Part shown: positions 61,789 through 64,000 of the stretch, in pieces
Layout of the letters: the number at the start of each line of letters is the position of its first letter
Numbering within the stretch: position 1 is the first letter of the stretch
Assembly: GCA_019118885.1 (NCBI GenBank)
Contig: DWYB01000036.1
Location: 44,578-108,577 of the forward strand
Origin: Candidatus Mediterraneibacter surreyensis
GTDB taxonomy: Bacteria; Bacillota; Clostridia; Lachnospirales; Lachnospiraceae
Length of the DNA stretch: 64,000 nucleotides
Reading direction: 5' to 3'
Program-made: the position numbers and the translations under genes
Notes under the pieces: generated by a model
Told to the model about the DNA's origin: nothing
What the model saw: only the letters and a program-made list of their open reading frames with translations
Database searches by the model: none

Positions 61789-62870
61789 TGAGCAAAGTAG
61801 TCGTCGGGATGTCGGGTGGAGTGGACTCCTCTGTAGCGGCGTACCTTCTGAAAGAGCAGGGGCATGACGTTATAGGCGTCACCATGCAGATCTGGCAGGA
61901 GGAGGATTTCTGTTCCGTTGAGGAGAACGGCGGATGCTGCGGTCTGAGCGCCGTGGAGGACGCCAGAAGAGTCGCCGCCGCTCTCGGGATCCCTTACTAT
62001 GTTATGAATTTCAAACAGGAGTTCAAAGAGAACGTGATTGACTATTTCACGGAGGAATACCTGAACGGGCGCACCCCCAACCCATGCATCGCGTGCAACC
62101 GGTACGTGAAGTGGGAGGCGCTGTTAAACCGGAGCAGGGCTATCGGGGCGGAATATATCGCCACCGGGCATTATGCAAGGATCGAGCGCCTTCCAAATGG
62201 ACGCTATGCGCTCAGACGATCCGCAACACTTACAAAAGACCAGACTTACGCTCTGTATAATCTGACACAGGAACAGCTGGCGCACACTCTGATGCCGGTG
62301 GGCGTATACGCAAAGGATGAGATCCGTTCCATAGCGGAGAAGATCGGACTCCTTGTAGCGGATAAGCCTGACAGTCAGGATATCTGCTTTATTCCGGACG
62401 GGGATTACGCTTCTTTTATAGAGGATACAGTGAGAGAGAAAACAGGAAAAGAACTTCCTACAGGAAACTTCGTTACGCCGGAAGGAAAAGTGCTTGGCAG
62501 GCATAAAGGAATCATCCACTATACGGTAGGTCAGCGCAAAGGTCTTGGCCTGGCTCTGGGATATCCTGCATTTGTACTCGAGATCCGGCCCGAGACCAAC
62601 GAGGTTGTCATCGGTACTTATGAAGAATCATTGACTCATACTGTGCGCGCAAATCAAGTAAACTTTATGTCCGTGGAAGATCTGACAGAGCCGAAACGGG
62701 TGTTTGCCAAGATACGCTATAACCATAAAGGGGCCTGGTGTACGGTGGAGAAGACAGGAGAGGACGAGATCGTCTGTCATTTTGAAGAGCCTCAGAGGGC
62801 GGTTACACCCGGACAGGCCGTCGTGCTTTATGACGGCGAGTACGTGCTTGGAGGGGGAACGATCCTATGA
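61788..62870 (+). CDS. mnmA: tRNA-specific 2-thiouridylase MnmA
   Basis: Thiolates U34 of tRNA for Lys, Glu and Gln using sulfur from the desulfurase. The 360-aa protein has the PP-loop [15 protein letters not shown] (residues 7-21), catalytic Cys in [14 protein letters not shown] and the second Cys in [12 protein letters not shown], and the C-terminal beta domain [17 protein letters not shown]. Placement directly after nifS-nifU supports a direct sulfur handoff. hisK overlaps by 4 bases. Confidence 0.97.
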   Translation: MSKVVVGMSGGVDSSVAAYLLKEQGHDVIGVTMQIWQEEDFCSVEENGGCCGLSAVEDARRVAAALGIPYYVMNFKQEFKENVIDYFTEEYLNGRTPNPCIACNRYVKWEALLNRSRAIGAEYIATGHYARIERLPNGRYALRRSATLTKDQTYALYNLTQEQLAHTLMPVGVYAKDEIRSIAEKIGLLVADKPDSQDICFIPDGDYASFIEDTVREKTGKELPTGNFVTPEGKVLGRHKGIIHYTVGQRKGLGLALGYPAFVLEIRPETNEVVIGTYEESLTHTVRANQVNFMSVEDLTEPKRVFAKIRYNHKGAWCTVEKTGEDEIVCHFEEPQRAVTPGQAVVLYDGEYVLGGGTIL

Positions 62871-63703
62871 AGCTCGATCATTCAATGATACGGTGTGATT
62901 ACCATATGCATACAGGGTTTTCTTCGGACAGTGAAGCCCCGGTCAGGAGCATGCTGAACGCGTCTATAGAGAGAGGACTTACGTCAGTATGTATCACGGA
63001 TCATCTCGATCTGGATTATCCGGAGGATGAGGAGCTGGGTCCGGAACCGTTCCGTCTGGATCTGGAGAAATATTTCCAGGCCCTGACACGTATCCGGGAG
63101 GAATACAGTGGAAAACTCGACGTCCGCATCGGTGTGGAGATGGGCCTGCAGCCTCATCTCGGCGAGACATACCAACGTCTTGCGGAAAGCTATCCCTTTG
63201 ACTTTATCATAGGATCCCTGCATCTCGTACACGGAATGGATCCGTATTACGGAAAGATCTTTGAGGGAAAAACGGACCGGGAAGTTTACCGCGAGGCGTT
63301 CCGGGAGACGCTGACATGCCTGGATAGGGTATCGTCTTTCGACGTATTGGGGCATCTCGACTATGTAGTCCGCTATGGAAGGCATCAGGCACAGGAATAT
63401 TCCTACCGGGAATTCTCAGATGAGATCGACGAGATCCTTAGGAAAGTAATCCGGTCGGGAAAAGGACTTGAGATGAATATGGGAGGCGTCAAGTACGGCC
63501 TTGGCTTTGCCAATCCACATCCCGATGTGCTGAAACGGTACCGGGAGCTGGGCGGCGAGATCATTACGGTTGGGGCGGACGCCCACAGACCGGAACATGT
63601 GGCCTTTGATTTTGAGGAGGCGGGAGAGATCCTGAAATCATGCGGATTTCATTATTATGCAGAATTTAATGGGCGCAAACCGATATTTAGGAAGATCCCA
63701 TGA
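62867..63703 (+). CDS. hisK: Histidinol-phosphatase, PHP type
   Basis: Predicted to dephosphorylate histidinol phosphate, the eighth step of histidine synthesis. The 278-aa PHP-domain protein has the metal site motifs [57 protein letters not shown] and [10 protein letters not shown]. HisJ-type phosphatases are 260-290 aa, so length fits; a different PHP phosphoesterase is possible. Its ATG overlaps the mnmA stop, probably because of operon compaction rather than function. A hairpin follows. Confidence 0.88.
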   Translation: MKLDHSMIRCDYHMHTGFSSDSEAPVRSMLNASIERGLTSVCITDHLDLDYPEDEELGPEPFRLDLEKYFQALTRIREEYSGKLDVRIGVEMGLQPHLGETYQRLAESYPFDFIIGSLHLVHGMDPYYGKIFEGKTDREVYREAFRETLTCLDRVSSFDVLGHLDYVVRYGRHQAQEYSYREFSDEIDEILRKVIRSGKGLEMNMGGVKYGLGFANPHPDVLKRYRELGGEIITVGADAHRPEHVAFDFEEAGEILKSCGFHYYAEFNGRKPIFRKIP

Positions 63704-63709
63704 GGAAAG

Positions 63710-63755
63710 ACAGTTCAGCTCGCGCCATTCGGAAAACCGCAGATGGCTGAACTGT
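63710..63755 (+). terminator. Probable terminator of the Fe-S operon
   Basis: ACAGTTCAGC / GCTGAACTGT 10-bp perfect stem with an inner CCAT/ATGG extension; the following bases (TTGAATAAAAAT) are only weakly T-rich. Confidence 0.55.
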
Positions 63756-63778
63756 TTGAATAAAAATACATTTAGGTC

Positions 63779-63807
63779 TTGAATTTTTGTTTCCGGTTTA
63801 GTACAAT
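63779..63807 (+). promoter_or_regulatory. Predicted promoter of gap
   Basis: TTGAAT (63779-63784), 17-bp spacer, TACAAT (63802-63807), 102 bases before the start codon. Confidence 0.7.
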
Positions 63808-63818
63808 TATTCTAGTTG

Positions 63819-63886
63819 ATGAATCCTTAACAATCTTGTGTTTCTAAGGATTCATTGCCATGACTGGAAACAGTCAAATATTTTTT
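63819..63886 (+). promoter_or_regulatory. Structured leader of gap with terminator-like hairpin
   Basis: An 11-bp hairpin ATGAATCCTTA (63819-63829) / TAAGGATTCAT (63845-63855) is followed by a TGACTG-GAAA-CAGTCA hairpin (63861-63876) and a six-T run at 63881-63886, all before the AGGAGG of gap. The second part has the form of an intrinsic terminator, or of an mRNA stabiliser. Confidence 0.65.
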
Positions 63887-63908
63887 AAACTTTTAGGAGG
63901 AATTAATC

Positions 63909-64000
63909 ATGGCAGTAAAAGTAGCGATTAATGGATTTGGACGTATCGGACGTCTCGCTTTCAGACAGATGTTTGGAGCAGAGGGATTTGAGATCGTGGC
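63909..64000 (+). CDS. gap: Glyceraldehyde-3-phosphate dehydrogenase (partial, N-terminus)
   Basis: Begins at 63909 after AGGAGG and runs off the window. The visible residues [20 protein letters not shown] are the conserved NAD-binding start of GAPDH, a glycolytic enzyme. The remainder lies outside the window. Confidence 0.95.
   Translation, partial: MAVKVAINGFGRIGRLAFRQMFGAEGFEIV

Noticed and set aside
1-64000. tRNA or rRNA genes and CRISPR arrays
   Set aside because: No TTCGAATCC-type T-arm, rRNA segment or regularly spaced repeat was seen on either strand.

Overview
The window is a compact, mostly plus-strand chromosome segment from a low-to-mid GC, Gram-positive Clostridia, most likely a Lachnospiraceae (Dorea/Mediterraneibacter/Blautia-like). 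Evidence: a class III (Firmicutes) fructose-bisphosphatase, RNase Y, prfB with a +1 programmed frameshift, strong AGGAGG ribosome sites, a Gram-positive SOS box at recA, a sporulation sigma factor G with SpoIIM-like and SpoVB-like proteins, strict-anaerobe flavodiiron protein, and a DUF5717/DUF5716 gene pair typical of this family. No rRNA, tRNA, CRISPR array, prophage or intact insertion sequence was seen. The family placement is inferred from protein types, not from a marker-gene comparison.

Layout. 1-11.4 kb: dapB, fbp, an RpoD-like sigma factor, a small acidic lipoprotein, a eukaryotic-type hisA, secA, prfB, homoserine dehydrogenase and its probable kinase partner. 11.5-13.3 kb (minus): a PadR/DUF1700/DUF4097 envelope-regulation operon with a consensus promoter. 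13.5-19.4 kb: a GNAT acetyltransferase, then a tightly coupled three-gene unit (giant beta-sandwich/helical-repeat protein, degenerate Hsp70-like protein, TPR-like protein) that is the best candidate for an undescribed system. 19.6-25 kb: polar amino-acid ABC importer, purF, purB. 25.2-30.5 kb: proline-rich anchored LRR protein, degenerate sirtuin, gltX, UvrD-type helicase. 30.5-34.7 kb: DUF1292 protein, then an operon of orphan sugar-binding lipoprotein, a GH13 homologue without any catalytic residue, and DUF5662; luxS converges on it. 34.9-39.6 kb: histidine phosphatase, beta-CASP nuclease, sigG, HAD phosphatase, two small proteins. 39.7-45 kb: pth, mfd, foldase. 45-46.8 kb (minus): flavodiiron protein and a cytidylate-kinase-like protein. 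46.9-52.5 kb: ArsC/Spx-like protein and a complete BMP-type nucleoside ABC importer. 52.5-53.5 kb: 1 kb without a recognisable gene. 53.5-59.4 kb: recA-recX, rny, NUDIX, SpoIIM-like, SpoVB-like. 59.6-63.7 kb: Rrf2-nifS-nifU-mnmA-hisK Fe-S/tRNA-thiolation operon, then the start of gap.

How genes work together. Several groups are clear functional units: hom plus the ApgM-like protein (aspartate to threonine pathway), purF-purB (purines), recA-recX (SOS), nifS-nifU-mnmA (sulfur relay from cysteine to clusters and tRNA), and the two ABC importers. Others (14-19 kb and 31-34 kb) are co-transcribed sets built around proteins that keep the fold of an enzyme but have lost its active site, which points to scaffold, binding or sensing roles rather than catalysis. 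Promoters are given where a -35/-10 pair with 16-18 bp spacing is visible; terminators where a stem is followed by a T-rich run. All functional statements are from reading sequence motifs without any database search.
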